A DNA stretch of 64,000 nt from Mycobacterium sp. 852014-50255_SCH5639931. Lineage in GTDB: Bacteria; Actinomycetota; Actinomycetes; Mycobacteriales; Mycobacteriaceae. Below are positions 44,895-53,202 of this stretch, piece after piece (within the stretch, counting starts at the first letter, position 1; every line of letters begins with the position of its first letter). Below the pieces are notes generated by a model. The model saw nothing but the letters and a program-made list of their open reading frames with translations. It did not search any database and was not told where the DNA came from. The translations under genes were made by a program, and so were the position numbers. The stretch covers positions 1 to 64,000 of the forward strand of contig NZ_LZSV01000017.1 in assembly GCF_001665605.1 (NCBI RefSeq), in the 5' to 3' direction.

Positions 44895-45011
44895 TCAGTC
44901 CTCGGCGTGCCGTTCGTAGTCCCATCGCTCCAGGCGGGCTTGCAAGTTCAGCAAGCCGAACCCGGCGATCGGAGCGGCGGCCGTAATGCAGGCCAGCAGC
45001 AGCGGAGTCAT
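44895..45011 (-). CDS. 38-aa single-pass membrane peptide
   Basis: A short ORF reading MTPLLLACITAAAPIAGFGL and ending LQARLERWDYERHAED. A perfect AGGAGG (complement at 45020-45025) stands 8 bases before the ATG. The N-terminal half is one membrane helix and the C-terminal half is an amphipathic charged segment. I recall near-identical short peptides with the LERWDYERH ending elsewhere in mycobacterial genomes, so it is very probably real. It lies between the OafA-type gene upstream and the LuxR-type regulator, both on the same strand. Confidence 0.75.
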   Translation of the reverse strand: MTPLLLACITAAAPIAGFGLLNLQARLERWDYERHAED

Positions 45012-45076
45012 CCCCACAACCTCCTAAAACCCTTTGCTGATATGACGTTCGTCGACCACCAGAAGTTCATTGCCGT

Positions 45077-47224
45077 TCACCCGCCTGCCAGGGCGCGATC
45101 TGCCAGCGCGCCCATCACCGGCGCGAGCAACTGCGCGTACTCGGTCGTCACGTGGTTGTCGTCGCGGAACACCAGCGTGTTGCCGACGATCGTCGGGCAG
45201 CGGTCGGGGGTGCAGAACAAGTCGGTGAGATCGGCGTACTGGCCGCCGCCGGCCGTGGTTGCCGCCCGCTCGGCGGCGATGCCGTCGTCGTCGACCGCGG
45301 CGGACCGCGCCGGCGCGCAGGCGCCGGCGTCGGCGAGGTGGGCGGAAAGGCAGGTGGGCACGGAGGAACGGGGATCCGGGGCGGGCCCCAGAATCAGTAC
45401 CGCCGCGCCGCTGCTGCGCAACTGCGCCACGGTCCGGCCCAAGGTGTCGATCCAGGTGGGGTCGTAAGAGGTGAAGCTGAAGTCCGCGCCGTAGCGCCGG
45501 CTCATGTCGACCACGACCAGGCGCGGGTGTTCGGCGGCCAGGCGGCCCATGATCTGGCCGCGCCACTGCTCGCACTCGGTGTACTCGCGACCCAGGTAAG
45601 GGCTGAGGATGTGCAGATCCTGCAGCGGGCAGGTCACTTTGGCCAGCGTCTCCAACCGCCAGTGCCGCTGCTCGGCGACCAGCTGGAACGCCGGGTCCCA
45701 CATGGCGGCGTGCGAGTCGCCGATCAACGCGACGGTCGTCGGAGACGCGAAATCACCTGTAGCACACTCATTTTGCCCTACTTCGCGCCAGGAGCGCACA
45801 CACCCGTTGACGAAGACGGCGGCCTTGTCGGCGGGCGCTTTGGCGAGCGGGGGATCCAGATTGGCGGGGACGGCCTTCAGGTTCGCCGATGCGGCGACGG
45901 CCGCGCGGGCCTGCGCGAAGACGTCACGCACCGCGGCCTCCTGCGGGCTGACGTTGGGGGCGGCGGTGGGAGGCACCGCGAGGATGTTGGCCCGCGGGGC
46001 GGCCATCCCGTGACCGACCGGCACCGGCATCACATTCAGCAGCAGCACGCAGGCGCACGCGGCGGCCGCGCTGGCGGCGCCCGCGACGGCCAGGCTCGCC
46101 TTCGCCGACCGGCGTAGGGCGGCGGCGAACCGGCCGGGGTTTTCGACCAGGTGCAGGGTGATGATGGCGAGCCCCGCCGAGACGGCCGTCGCGGTCAGCC
46201 TGGCCGGCAGGCCGGCGGGCTCACCGAGCAGCGCCGGCATGAGCAGCAGCACCGGCCAGTGCCACAGGTACCAGGAATAGGAGATCCGGCCGATCGCGCG
46301 CATCGCCGGCCGGCACAGCAGCCGACCGGCCCCCAGGCCGCGGGTGACGCTGCCGCCGCCGATGACCAGCGCGGTGCCGAGGACCGGCAGCAGCGCGGCG
46401 GTGCCGGGGTAGGGGGTCCGGGCGTCCAGCTGCGTGGAGGTCAGCAGGATCAGCGCCAGGCCGCCCCATCCGGCGATCGACGCGGTCAGCAGCGACAGGT
46501 GACGCCAGTGCCGGATCGAAAGGGCCACCAGGCCACCCGCGGCCAGTTCCCAGGCGCGGGTCGGCAGCGAGAAGAACGCCCAGGGCGGCGACGTCCGGGT
46601 CCACAGCACGGCCGCCGCCAGCGACGCCGCCCCGACCACTCCCAGGACCACCGCGTACGGCGCCGCGCCCCGCAGCGCCGGGACGCGCCGCACCAGCCAG
46701 GCCGTGCCGATGATCAGGACCGGCCAGACCAGATAGAACTGCTCCTCCACGCCCAGGGACCAGTAGTGCTGGAACGGCGACGCCAGGTGCGCGGTCAGGT
46801 AGTCGGTGCCCTGGGTGGCAAACCGGTAGTTGCCGACATAGAGGGCGCTGGCGATGCCGTCGAGGAACACGCTGCGCGCCTGCAGCGGCGGCAGCACGGC
46901 GGCCGCACCGATGGCGGTGAAGACGCCGACGACGGCCGCTGCCGGCAGCAGGCGACGGGCGCGCGCCGCGTAAAAGCGGCCCAGCGCAACGGTATTGGTG
47001 TCATTGACTTCGCGGACCAGCAGCCCGGTGATGAGGAACCCGGAAATGACGAAGAACACGTCTACGCCTATGTAGCCGCCGGTTACCCCCGGGATGCCCG
47101 CGTGGTACAGCACGACCGCGATGACCGCGACCGCCCGCAAGCCCTCGATGTCGGGGCGAAATCCGGTCCGCTTCACCGCCCGCTCCTCGGGACGGGTGGG
47201 GAGTTCGTTCGGCCGGACGCTCAT
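45077..47224 (-). CDS. OafA-type O-acyltransferase with C-terminal SGNH domain
   Basis: A 715-aa membrane enzyme. Residues ~20-370 are the acyltransferase-3 domain (FRPDIEGLRAVAVIAVVLYH, GYIGVDVFFVISGFLITG, HYWSLGVEEQFYLVWP) with about 11 membrane segments. Residues ~440-715 form a periplasmic SGNH-like domain (VALIGDSHAAMWDPAF, VFRDDNHVTTEYAQLL). This fused form transfers acetyl or acyl groups to envelope polysaccharides. ATG 47224 (MSVRPNELPTRPEE) is chosen; the longer frame is antisense noise. It starts 8 bases after the esterase gene stop, so the two are an operon. M. tuberculosis has relatives elsewhere (for example Rv1565c) but not here. Confidence 0.9.
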   Translation of the reverse strand: MSVRPNELPTRPEERAVKRTGFRPDIEGLRAVAVIAVVLYHAGIPGVTGGYIGVDVFFVISGFLITGLLVREVNDTNTVALGRFYAARARRLLPAAAVVGVFTAIGAAAVLPPLQARSVFLDGIASALYVGNYRFATQGTDYLTAHLASPFQHYWSLGVEEQFYLVWPVLIIGTAWLVRRVPALRGAAPYAVVLGVVGAASLAAAVLWTRTSPPWAFFSLPTRAWELAAGGLVALSIRHWRHLSLLTASIAGWGGLALILLTSTQLDARTPYPGTAALLPVLGTALVIGGGSVTRGLGAGRLLCRPAMRAIGRISYSWYLWHWPVLLLMPALLGEPAGLPARLTATAVSAGLAIITLHLVENPGRFAAALRRSAKASLAVAGAASAAAACACVLLLNVMPVPVGHGMAAPRANILAVPPTAAPNVSPQEAAVRDVFAQARAAVAASANLKAVPANLDPPLAKAPADKAAVFVNGCVRSWREVGQNECATGDFASPTTVALIGDSHAAMWDPAFQLVAEQRHWRLETLAKVTCPLQDLHILSPYLGREYTECEQWRGQIMGRLAAEHPRLVVVDMSRRYGADFSFTSYDPTWIDTLGRTVAQLRSSGAAVLILGPAPDPRSSVPTCLSAHLADAGACAPARSAAVDDDGIAAERAATTAGGGQYADLTDLFCTPDRCPTIVGNTLVFRDDNHVTTEYAQLLAPVMGALADRALAGG

Positions 47225-47232
47225 GGTCTCCG

Positions 47233-48096
47233 CTAGGACGCCATCCAGGCAAGCTCGCCGGGCAATTGCGCCCGCCAGTAGACGATGTCGTGGCCGCCCA
47301 GCGAGAAGCTGCCCGCCGGCGGCGTCTTCAGCTGATTCACGAATTGCCGGGTGGCCGAATAGAACCGGTCGAAAGTGCCGCAATCCACGCGCAGCGGAAT
47401 CTGCGACAACGCCGGCACGCCCAGCACGCTGTTCTGCGTAAAGTCGTCATCGCTGTCGAACGCCTTGGGGGCGCTGTCGGCGAACGACGTATACAGCGCC
47501 GGACTGATCGCGCAGATCCCCGCGGTCCGCGCCGGCCCCAGCTTGGCGCCCAGGTGCAGCGCCCCGTAACCCCCCATCGACCAGCCCATGAAGCCCACCC
47601 GGGAGGTGTCGAAACCCATCGAGGACAGCATCGGCAACAGCTCGTCGAGCACCATGGCGCCGGAGTCGGTGCCGTCGGCCCGTTTGTGCCAGTAGGAGTC
47701 GCTGCCGCCGTCGACGCCCACCACCGCGAACGGCGGCTTGCCCTCCTTGACCAGCTGGACCAGGCCCCTCTCGGCGCCGCAATCGAGCATCATGTTCGCG
47801 TCGCCGTCCTTGCCGTGCAGGGCGATCACGGGTCGCAGCATCCCGGTTTGGCCCGGCGGCAGCGCGATCACGTAATTCGTCTTCACCCCCCCGCGGGCGG
47901 CGGAGACGAACGAACCCGTGAGCTTGGTCGGGAGGTTGCTGCTCGCCGCCGACGGCTCGAACGGGGCGGGAGCCTGCGGCAACGTCGCGGCTAGCGGCCT
48001 GACCGGATCGAGCAGGGCGCTTAACGCGAACACGCCAGCGGCTCCCAGGCCGGTGCCGGCTCCCCTCAGCACCGCCCGGCGTGTCAGGTCAGGCAT
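47233..48096 (-). CDS. Tat-exported esterase, Rv0519c-like
   Basis: A 287-aa alpha/beta hydrolase of the esterase-D type. The N-terminus MPDLTRRAVLRGAGTGLGAA is a twin-arginine signal followed by a hydrophobic core ending near ALSALLDPVRPLAA. The nucleophile elbow is GWSMGGYGAL, with candidate Asp in VDCGTFDRFY and His in LGGHDIVYWR. Related mycobacterial proteins include the antigen 85 neighbours; this one probably acts on envelope esters. ATG 48096 was chosen to place the Tat signal at the N-terminus. It leads an operon with the OafA-type gene. Confidence 0.88.
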   Translation of the reverse strand: MPDLTRRAVLRGAGTGLGAAGVFALSALLDPVRPLAATLPQAPAPFEPSAASSNLPTKLTGSFVSAARGGVKTNYVIALPPGQTGMLRPVIALHGKDGDANMMLDCGAERGLVQLVKEGKPPFAVVGVDGGSDSYWHKRADGTDSGAMVLDELLPMLSSMGFDTSRVGFMGWSMGGYGALHLGAKLGPARTAGICAISPALYTSFADSAPKAFDSDDDFTQNSVLGVPALSQIPLRVDCGTFDRFYSATRQFVNQLKTPPAGSFSLGGHDIVYWRAQLPGELAWMAS

Positions 48097-48485
48097 GATC
48101 GCAATAATGCCGCGCTGACCGGGCATTCCTGCCCGAGCCACGCCGAAATGGAACATTTGTGTGATCTCGCGTGACCGATCGGTCATGAACCGGTTACCTG
48201 TGGTGCACCGGAGGGCGGGTCTAGCGGCCGAGTTGCGCCACCGTGCTACGGCCATCATTGCGACGCCTACCGGTATCGCCGCGCGCTGCTATTCCCTTGT
48301 GCCAGAGGAGAAAAGACGGGTATGGGGCGGGTTAGGTCGATTCCCCGGCAGGACGCCTCCCGCCGCGGCGCCACCACTTCCGGACGGGGATGCAATCTCG
48401 ACGGTTTCAACCCTCCCGTGCCGGACGCAAGTTCCGCAGGATGGAGCTTTCGTGCCTGGCGTCGTGGAGTGAAAGAGGATTGAGG
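48097..48485. other. 389-base divergent intergenic region
   Basis: It separates the Tat esterase (minus strand) from the SsuD-like gene (plus strand). It holds one perfect 14-bp palindrome (separate entry) and a GC-rich leader before the plus-strand gene that could fold but matches no riboswitch I can recognise. No ORF here looks real. Confidence 0.5.
48172..48185. promoter_or_regulatory. perfect palindrome, candidate operator
   Basis: TGACCGATCGGTCA is a perfect 14-bp palindrome 76 bases upstream of the esterase start in the divergent intergenic region. Its size and symmetry suit a TetR- or GntR-type dimer. No regulator gene is adjacent. Confidence 0.5.
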
Positions 48486-49631
48486 ATGAGTCTGGCGTTC
48501 CATTGGTTTCTGCCGACCTACGGTGATTCCCGGAACCTGGTGGCGGGCGGACACGGGACGCCGATGTCCGGGGACCGGCCCGCCACGCTGAAGTACCTGC
48601 ACCAGATTTGTGCGGCCGCCGAAGACAATGGCTTCGAGGCGGTGCTCACCCCCACCGGATTGTGGTGTGAGGACGCCTGGTTGACGACGGCGATGCTGGT
48701 CGAGGCCACCGAGACGCTGAAGTTTCTGGTCGCCTTCCGGCCCGGGCTGCTGAGCCCCACCCTGGCCGCCCAGATGGCCGGGACCTTCCAGCGGCATTCC
48801 GGCGGGCGGCTGCTGCTCAACGTCGTCACCGGCGGCGAACCGCACGAGCAGCGGGCCTACGGGGACTTTCTCGACAAAGAGGCGCGTTACGCGCGCACCG
48901 CCGAGTTCTTGCACGTGGTCCGCCAACTGTGGACCTCATCGCAGCCGGTCACCTTTGCGGGAGAGCACATTCGCGTCGAGGGCGCGCAGCTGAACAATCC
49001 GCCCGATCCGGTGCCGGCGGTGTTCTTCGGCGGATCGTCGGCATCCGCCGGCCCGGTCGCCGCCAAACACAGCGACGTCTACCTCACCTGGGGTGAGCCG
49101 CCTTCGGCGGTCGCGCAGAAGCTCGACTGGATCCGTGGGCTGGCCGGGGACGCCGGCCGAATCCTGCAGTACGGCTTGCGTATTCATGTGATCAGCCGCG
49201 AAACGTCCGAGCAGGCGTGGGCCGAGGCCGACCGGCTGCTGGCCGCCGTCGACCCGGCCGACGTCGAGCGGGTGCAGGCCAGCCTGGCCCGCAGCGAATC
49301 GGAGGGCCAGCGCCGCATGCTGGACCTGCATGGCGGAAGCAGCAGCCGGCTGCTGGTCGGACCCAACCTGTGGGCCGGCGTGGGGCTGGTCCGCGGGGGA
49401 GCGGGCACCGCGTTGGTCGGGTCGCACGCCGAGGTCGCCGAACGGCTGGCCGAATACGCCAAACTCGGCATCACGCACTTCATCCTGTCGGGATATCCGC
49501 ACCTGGAAGAGGCCTACTGGTTCGGCGAGGGCGTCCTGCCGCTGCTGGAGCGAATGGGCTTGTGGCGCCGCCCCAACGGCCAGCCGCACCCGGCATCGGC
49601 GACGCCGTTCGCGGTCGCCTCGGCCCACTAA
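48486..49631 (+). CDS. SsuD-like FMNH2-dependent alkanesulfonate monooxygenase (bacterial luciferase family)
   Basis: A 381-aa luciferase-like monooxygenase. The start MSLAFHWFLPTYGDSRNLVA and segments GFEAVLTPTGLWCEDAWLTT, LLLNVVTGGEPHEQRAYGD and VFFGGSSASAGPVAAKHSDVYLTWGEP follow the SsuD pattern, so sulfonate desulfonation to release sulfite is the most likely reaction. It needs a reduced-flavin supply, which is not encoded nearby. ATG 48486 lies behind GAGGATTGAGG. The MFS gene begins 4 bases after the stop. Not at this place in M. tuberculosis. Confidence 0.88.
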   Translation: MSLAFHWFLPTYGDSRNLVAGGHGTPMSGDRPATLKYLHQICAAAEDNGFEAVLTPTGLWCEDAWLTTAMLVEATETLKFLVAFRPGLLSPTLAAQMAGTFQRHSGGRLLLNVVTGGEPHEQRAYGDFLDKEARYARTAEFLHVVRQLWTSSQPVTFAGEHIRVEGAQLNNPPDPVPAVFFGGSSASAGPVAAKHSDVYLTWGEPPSAVAQKLDWIRGLAGDAGRILQYGLRIHVISRETSEQAWAEADRLLAAVDPADVERVQASLARSESEGQRRMLDLHGGSSSRLLVGPNLWAGVGLVRGGAGTALVGSHAEVAERLAEYAKLGITHFILSGYPHLEEAYWFGEGVLPLLERMGLWRRPNGQPHPASATPFAVASAH

Positions 49632-49635
49632 GACC

Positions 49636-50991
49636 ATGGCGGCCACCCTGCCCGCGCCGGCGACCGGCGCAGGCCTCAACGCGAGCGCCCGCGCGGTCGA
49701 AGAGTCCGCAGCGCAGCAACGCGGGCGGCTGCGCATCGTCGTCGCGGCCAGCCTGTTGGGCACCACCGTGGAGTGGTACGACTTCTTCCTCTACGCGACC
49801 GCGGCGGGCCTGGTGTTCAACAAGGTCTTCTTTCCCAGCGAGAGCTCACTTGTCGGCACGCTGCTGGCCTTCGCGACATTCGCCGTCGGGTTCGTCATGC
49901 GGCCGGTCGGCGGGCTGGTCTTCGGCCACATCGGCGACCGGATCGGTCGCAAACGCAGTCTCGCGCTGACCATGCTGATCATGGGCGTCGCCACGGCGTT
50001 GATCGGGGTGTTGCCCACCGCCGCGCAGATCGGGGTGTGGGCGCCGCTGCTGCTGTTGGCGCTGCGGATCCTGCAGGGATTCGCCCTCGGCGGCGAGTGG
50101 GCCGGTGCCGTGTTGCTCGCCGTGGAGCACAGCCCAAAGGGCCGGCGCGGCCGCTTCGGGGCGATCCCGCAGATCGGACTGGCGCTCGGATTGGCTTTGG
50201 GTACAGGGATTTTCGCGTTCCTGCAAATCGCCTTGGGTCCGGCCCGCTTCCTCGCCTACGGCTGGCGCATCGGTTTTCTGCTCAGCCTGGTGCTCGTGGT
50301 GATCGGAGTCGTGGTGCGGTTGCGGGTCGAGGAGACACCGGCCTTCCGCGAGCTGCGTGAGCTCGAGGCCACGGCCACGGTGCCCATTCGCGAGATCGTC
50401 CGCGAACCCCGCTCGCGGCGAAACACCGTGTTGGGCTTGCTGTCTCGCTGGGCCGAAGGCTCGGCGTTCAACACCTGGGGCGTCTTCGCGATCAGCTACG
50501 CCACCGGGGCGTTGGGCTTCAACCGGGTGTCGGTACTCGTCGTGGTGACCATCGCCGCCCTGTTGATGGCGGTGCTGCTGCCCGTGTCCGGGGCGCTGAC
50601 CGACCGGTTCGGCGCCCGCCGGGTGTACCTGGCCGGCGTGGCCTGCTACGGCATCGCGGCGTTCCCCGCCTTCGCGCTGTTCGGCACCAGGAACCTGGTC
50701 TGGTTCGCGGTGGCGCTGATCGTCGTGTTCGGCGTGGTGCACGCGCTGTTCTACGGGGCGCAGGGCACGCTGTACTCGTCGCTATATCCCACCAGCACGC
50801 GCTACACCGGTCTGTCGTTCGTGTATCAGTTCTCGGGCATCTACGCCTCCGGCGTTACTCCGATGATCGTGACCGCGCTCATCGCGGCCCTCGGCGGTGC
50901 GCCATGGCTGGCGTGCGGGTACTTGGTGGCGACGGCCGTCATCAGCGTGCTCGCCACGGCACTGATCCGCGAGCAAGACCTACATCTTTGA
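49636..50991 (+). CDS. MFS transporter of the metabolite:H+ symporter type
   Basis: A 451-aa transporter with 12 predicted membrane segments. The family features are GTTVEWYDFFLYATAAGLVF in the first helix and the loop 2-3 motif GHIGDRIGRKRSL; the repeat of the loop motif in the second half is GALTDRFGARRVYL. The MHS subfamily imports organic acids, betaines and similar solutes with protons. Placed 4 bases behind the SsuD-like gene, it may import the organosulfonate used by that enzyme; this is inference from the pairing. Confidence 0.9.
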   Translation: MAATLPAPATGAGLNASARAVEESAAQQRGRLRIVVAASLLGTTVEWYDFFLYATAAGLVFNKVFFPSESSLVGTLLAFATFAVGFVMRPVGGLVFGHIGDRIGRKRSLALTMLIMGVATALIGVLPTAAQIGVWAPLLLLALRILQGFALGGEWAGAVLLAVEHSPKGRRGRFGAIPQIGLALGLALGTGIFAFLQIALGPARFLAYGWRIGFLLSLVLVVIGVVVRLRVEETPAFRELRELEATATVPIREIVREPRSRRNTVLGLLSRWAEGSAFNTWGVFAISYATGALGFNRVSVLVVVTIAALLMAVLLPVSGALTDRFGARRVYLAGVACYGIAAFPAFALFGTRNLVWFAVALIVVFGVVHALFYGAQGTLYSSLYPTSTRYTGLSFVYQFSGIYASGVTPMIVTALIAALGGAPWLACGYLVATAVISVLATALIREQDLHL

Positions 50992-51010
50992 GCTGACTTC
51001 GCACTAGTGT

Positions 51011-51062
51011 CGTTCCCGTCGGGAGTCGCGAGGAAGCGAGAAGGCAATGACTGACGGGAACG
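51011..51062 (+). promoter_or_regulatory. inverted repeat enclosing a translation start
   Basis: CGTTCCCGTC (51011-51020) and GACGGGAACG (51053-51062) are perfect 10-base inverted repeats. The 32-base loop between them holds the purine-rich ribosome-binding region and the ATG (51047) of the methyltransferase. As RNA this would be a stem that closes off initiation; as DNA it could be an operator with widely spaced half-sites. Confidence 0.5.
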
Positions 51063-51787
51063 TCGCCGGTTTCGAGCCGCTGTATGACGAGGCAGAACAT
51101 ACCGACGGGTGGATTCCGTGGGACATCGGCGGCCCCCAGCCGGCCGTGCAGCAGTTGGTGGCATACGGCGGGATCCGCGGCGACGTACTCGATCCGGGCA
51201 CGGGCCCCGGGTATCACGCCATTCACTTTGCAGCGCATGGATATTCGGCAACAGGGATCGATGATTCCCCCTCGGCTATCGAGCGCGCCAAGCGCAACGC
51301 CGAGCGGGCCGGGGTCCAGGTCGATTTCCAGGTGGCCGACGCCACCAGGCTAGAGGGTTTCGAGGGTCGATTCGACACGGTGGTGGACAGCGCGTTCTAT
51401 CACGTGTTCCTGAATGACGAGGACACCCAGACGCGGTACGCGCAGGCGCTGCACCGGGCCACCAGGCCCGGGGCGCGGCTGTACATGTTCGAATTCAGCC
51501 CCCACAACGTCAACGGCCTGCAGTGGACGGCCATACCCGCCGACAACTTCGAGCGGGTGTTCGGCGCCAACGGATGGCGCATCGACTACCTGGGCAGCAC
51601 GACCTACCAGGCCCGCTTCCTCAAGGAGACGTTCGACGCCATGAAGACGCTCGCGTCCGAGCAGCAGGGCGAGATTCTGCAGCGGATGCGGCCGCTGGTA
51701 CACCGGCTGGGCGTCATCGACCCCCTGCTGGAAGACCACCGGGTGCACCTCCCGGTGTGGTCGGTGGTGGCCACCCGCCTCGACTGA
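51047..51787 (+). CDS. SAM-dependent methyltransferase, intact Rv0520/Rv0521-like
   Basis: A 246-aa class I methyltransferase with a Rossmann core: motif I region GDVLDPGTGPGYHAIHFAAH, acidic end of strand 2 ATGIDDSPSAIERAK, and FDTVVDSAFYHVF. Motif I reads DPGTGPG instead of the usual D-x-G-x-G-x-G with a small residue after Asp; the glycine pattern is still present. In M. tuberculosis this locus carries two fragments (Rv0520 and Rv0521), so the gene seems whole here and broken there. The substrate is unknown. The gabP-like gene starts 20 bases after its stop. Confidence 0.87.
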   Translation: MTDGNVAGFEPLYDEAEHTDGWIPWDIGGPQPAVQQLVAYGGIRGDVLDPGTGPGYHAIHFAAHGYSATGIDDSPSAIERAKRNAERAGVQVDFQVADATRLEGFEGRFDTVVDSAFYHVFLNDEDTQTRYAQALHRATRPGARLYMFEFSPHNVNGLQWTAIPADNFERVFGANGWRIDYLGSTTYQARFLKETFDAMKTLASEQQGEILQRMRPLVHRLGVIDPLLEDHRVHLPVWSVVATRLD

Positions 51788-51807
51788 TCACCGCTGCACC
51801 GACCGGC

Positions 51808-53202
51808 ATGGCTAGCACTCCGCAACTGCGCCAAGGGCTGTCACAGCGCCAGCTCAGCATGATCGCCCTCGGCGGCGTCATCGGTGCCGGCTTGTTCGTC
51901 GGCTCGGGTGTGGTGATCAAAGACACCGGCCCCGCGGCGTTTCTGACGTACGCGCTGTGCGGCCTGCTGATCGTCCTGGTGATGCGAATGCTGGGCGAGA
52001 TGGCGGCCGCGGACCCGTCGACCGGATCGTTCGCCGATTACGCGGTCAAGGCGCTGGGCGGCTGGGCGGGTTTCTCGGTTGCCTGGCTGTACTGGTACTT
52101 CTGGGTGATCGTGGTCGGCTTCGAGGCCGTCGCCGGCGGGAAGGTCCTCAACTACTGGTTTCACGCGCCGCTGTGGCTGCTGTCGCTGTGCCTGATGGTC
52201 TTGATGACAGCGACCAACCTGTTCTCCGTCTCATCCTTCGGTGAGTTCGAATTCTGGTTCGCCGGAATCAAAGTCGCGACCATCGTGATCTTCCTCGGTG
52301 TGGGCACGGCCTTCGTGCTGGGACTCGTGCCGGGCCATCACGGCGGGCTGGCCAACCTCACCGCGCACGGCGGCTTCTTCCCGAAGGGCGTCGGGGCCGT
52401 CTTCGCCGCCATTGTGGTGGTGATCTTCTCCATGGTCGGCGCCGAGATCGTCACCGTGGCCGCCGCGGAAAGCCGGGACCCGGAACTGGCGGTCCAGAAG
52501 GCCACGAGATCGGTGGTGGCGCGGATCGGCGTCTTCTTTGTGGGGTCGGTGTTCCTGCTGGTGGCGATATTGCCTTGGGACTCCGTGGAACTCGGCGCCT
52601 CGCCATACGTGGCCGCGCTGAACCACCTGGGGCTGCGTGGCGCGGACCAGGTGATGAACGCCGTGGTGCTCACCGCGGTGCTGTCCTGCCTGAACTCCGG
52701 ACTGTATACCGCGTCGCGCATGCTGTTCGTGCTAGCCGAGCGGGGCGAGGCCCCGACACGGTTGGTCAGATTGAGCGGGCGTGGTGTTCCACACATCGCG
52801 ATTTTGTGCTCGTCGGCGGTCGGGTTCGGCTGCGTCATCATGGCGCGCGTCGCGCCCAACACCGTGTTCCTGTTCCTGCTCAACTCCTCGGGCGCCATCA
52901 TCTTGTTCGTCTACTGGCTGATCGCGCTTTCGCAGATCGTCCTGCGCCGCCGCACCCCCGCCGAAAAGCTGCGGGTGAAGATGTGGTTCTTCCCGGTGTT
53001 GTCCATCCTCACCCTGGCCGGTATCACGGCCGTGCTGGTGCAGATGGCCTTCGACCGCTCGGCGCGCAGCCAGCTCTGGCTCAGCCTGTTGTCGTGGGCG
53101 GTGGTGATCGGGGTGTACTTCGCCGCCCGCGCCCGCGGCCGAATCGGTAGTCGCGGCGCGATCCCCGCGGGCGAGCAGGGAACTGAGGCCTCGGGCCGTT
53201 AA
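51808..53202 (+). CDS. gabP: amino acid/GABA permease of the APC family, Rv0522-like
   Basis: A 464-aa permease with 12 membrane segments. The family start is LSQRQLSMIALGGVIGAGLFVGSG; helix 3 follows with GGWAGFSVAWLYWYFWVIVVGFEAVAGG. FSMVGAEIVTVAAAESRDPE matches the conserved region of the amino-acid transporter subfamily that includes GabP. Imports 4-aminobutyrate or a similar amino acid by proton symport. ATG 51808 (MASTPQLRQGLS) is chosen; the longer open frame is antisense to or overlaps the methyltransferase. Ends 4 bases into the convergent Rv0523c-like gene. Confidence 0.9.
   Translation: MASTPQLRQGLSQRQLSMIALGGVIGAGLFVGSGVVIKDTGPAAFLTYALCGLLIVLVMRMLGEMAAADPSTGSFADYAVKALGGWAGFSVAWLYWYFWVIVVGFEAVAGGKVLNYWFHAPLWLLSLCLMVLMTATNLFSVSSFGEFEFWFAGIKVATIVIFLGVGTAFVLGLVPGHHGGLANLTAHGGFFPKGVGAVFAAIVVVIFSMVGAEIVTVAAAESRDPELAVQKATRSVVARIGVFFVGSVFLLVAILPWDSVELGASPYVAALNHLGLRGADQVMNAVVLTAVLSCLNSGLYTASRMLFVLAERGEAPTRLVRLSGRGVPHIAILCSSAVGFGCVIMARVAPNTVFLFLLNSSGAIILFVYWLIALSQIVLRRRTPAEKLRVKMWFFPVLSILTLAGITAVLVQMAFDRSARSQLWLSLLSWAVVIGVYFAARARGRIGSRGAIPAGEQGTEASGR

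Noticed and set aside
48290..48480. possible SAM-IV or other riboswitch before the SsuD-like gene
   Set aside because: The leader is GC-rich and could fold, and the gene is sulfur-related, but I could not find the conserved core of SAM-IV or another known class.
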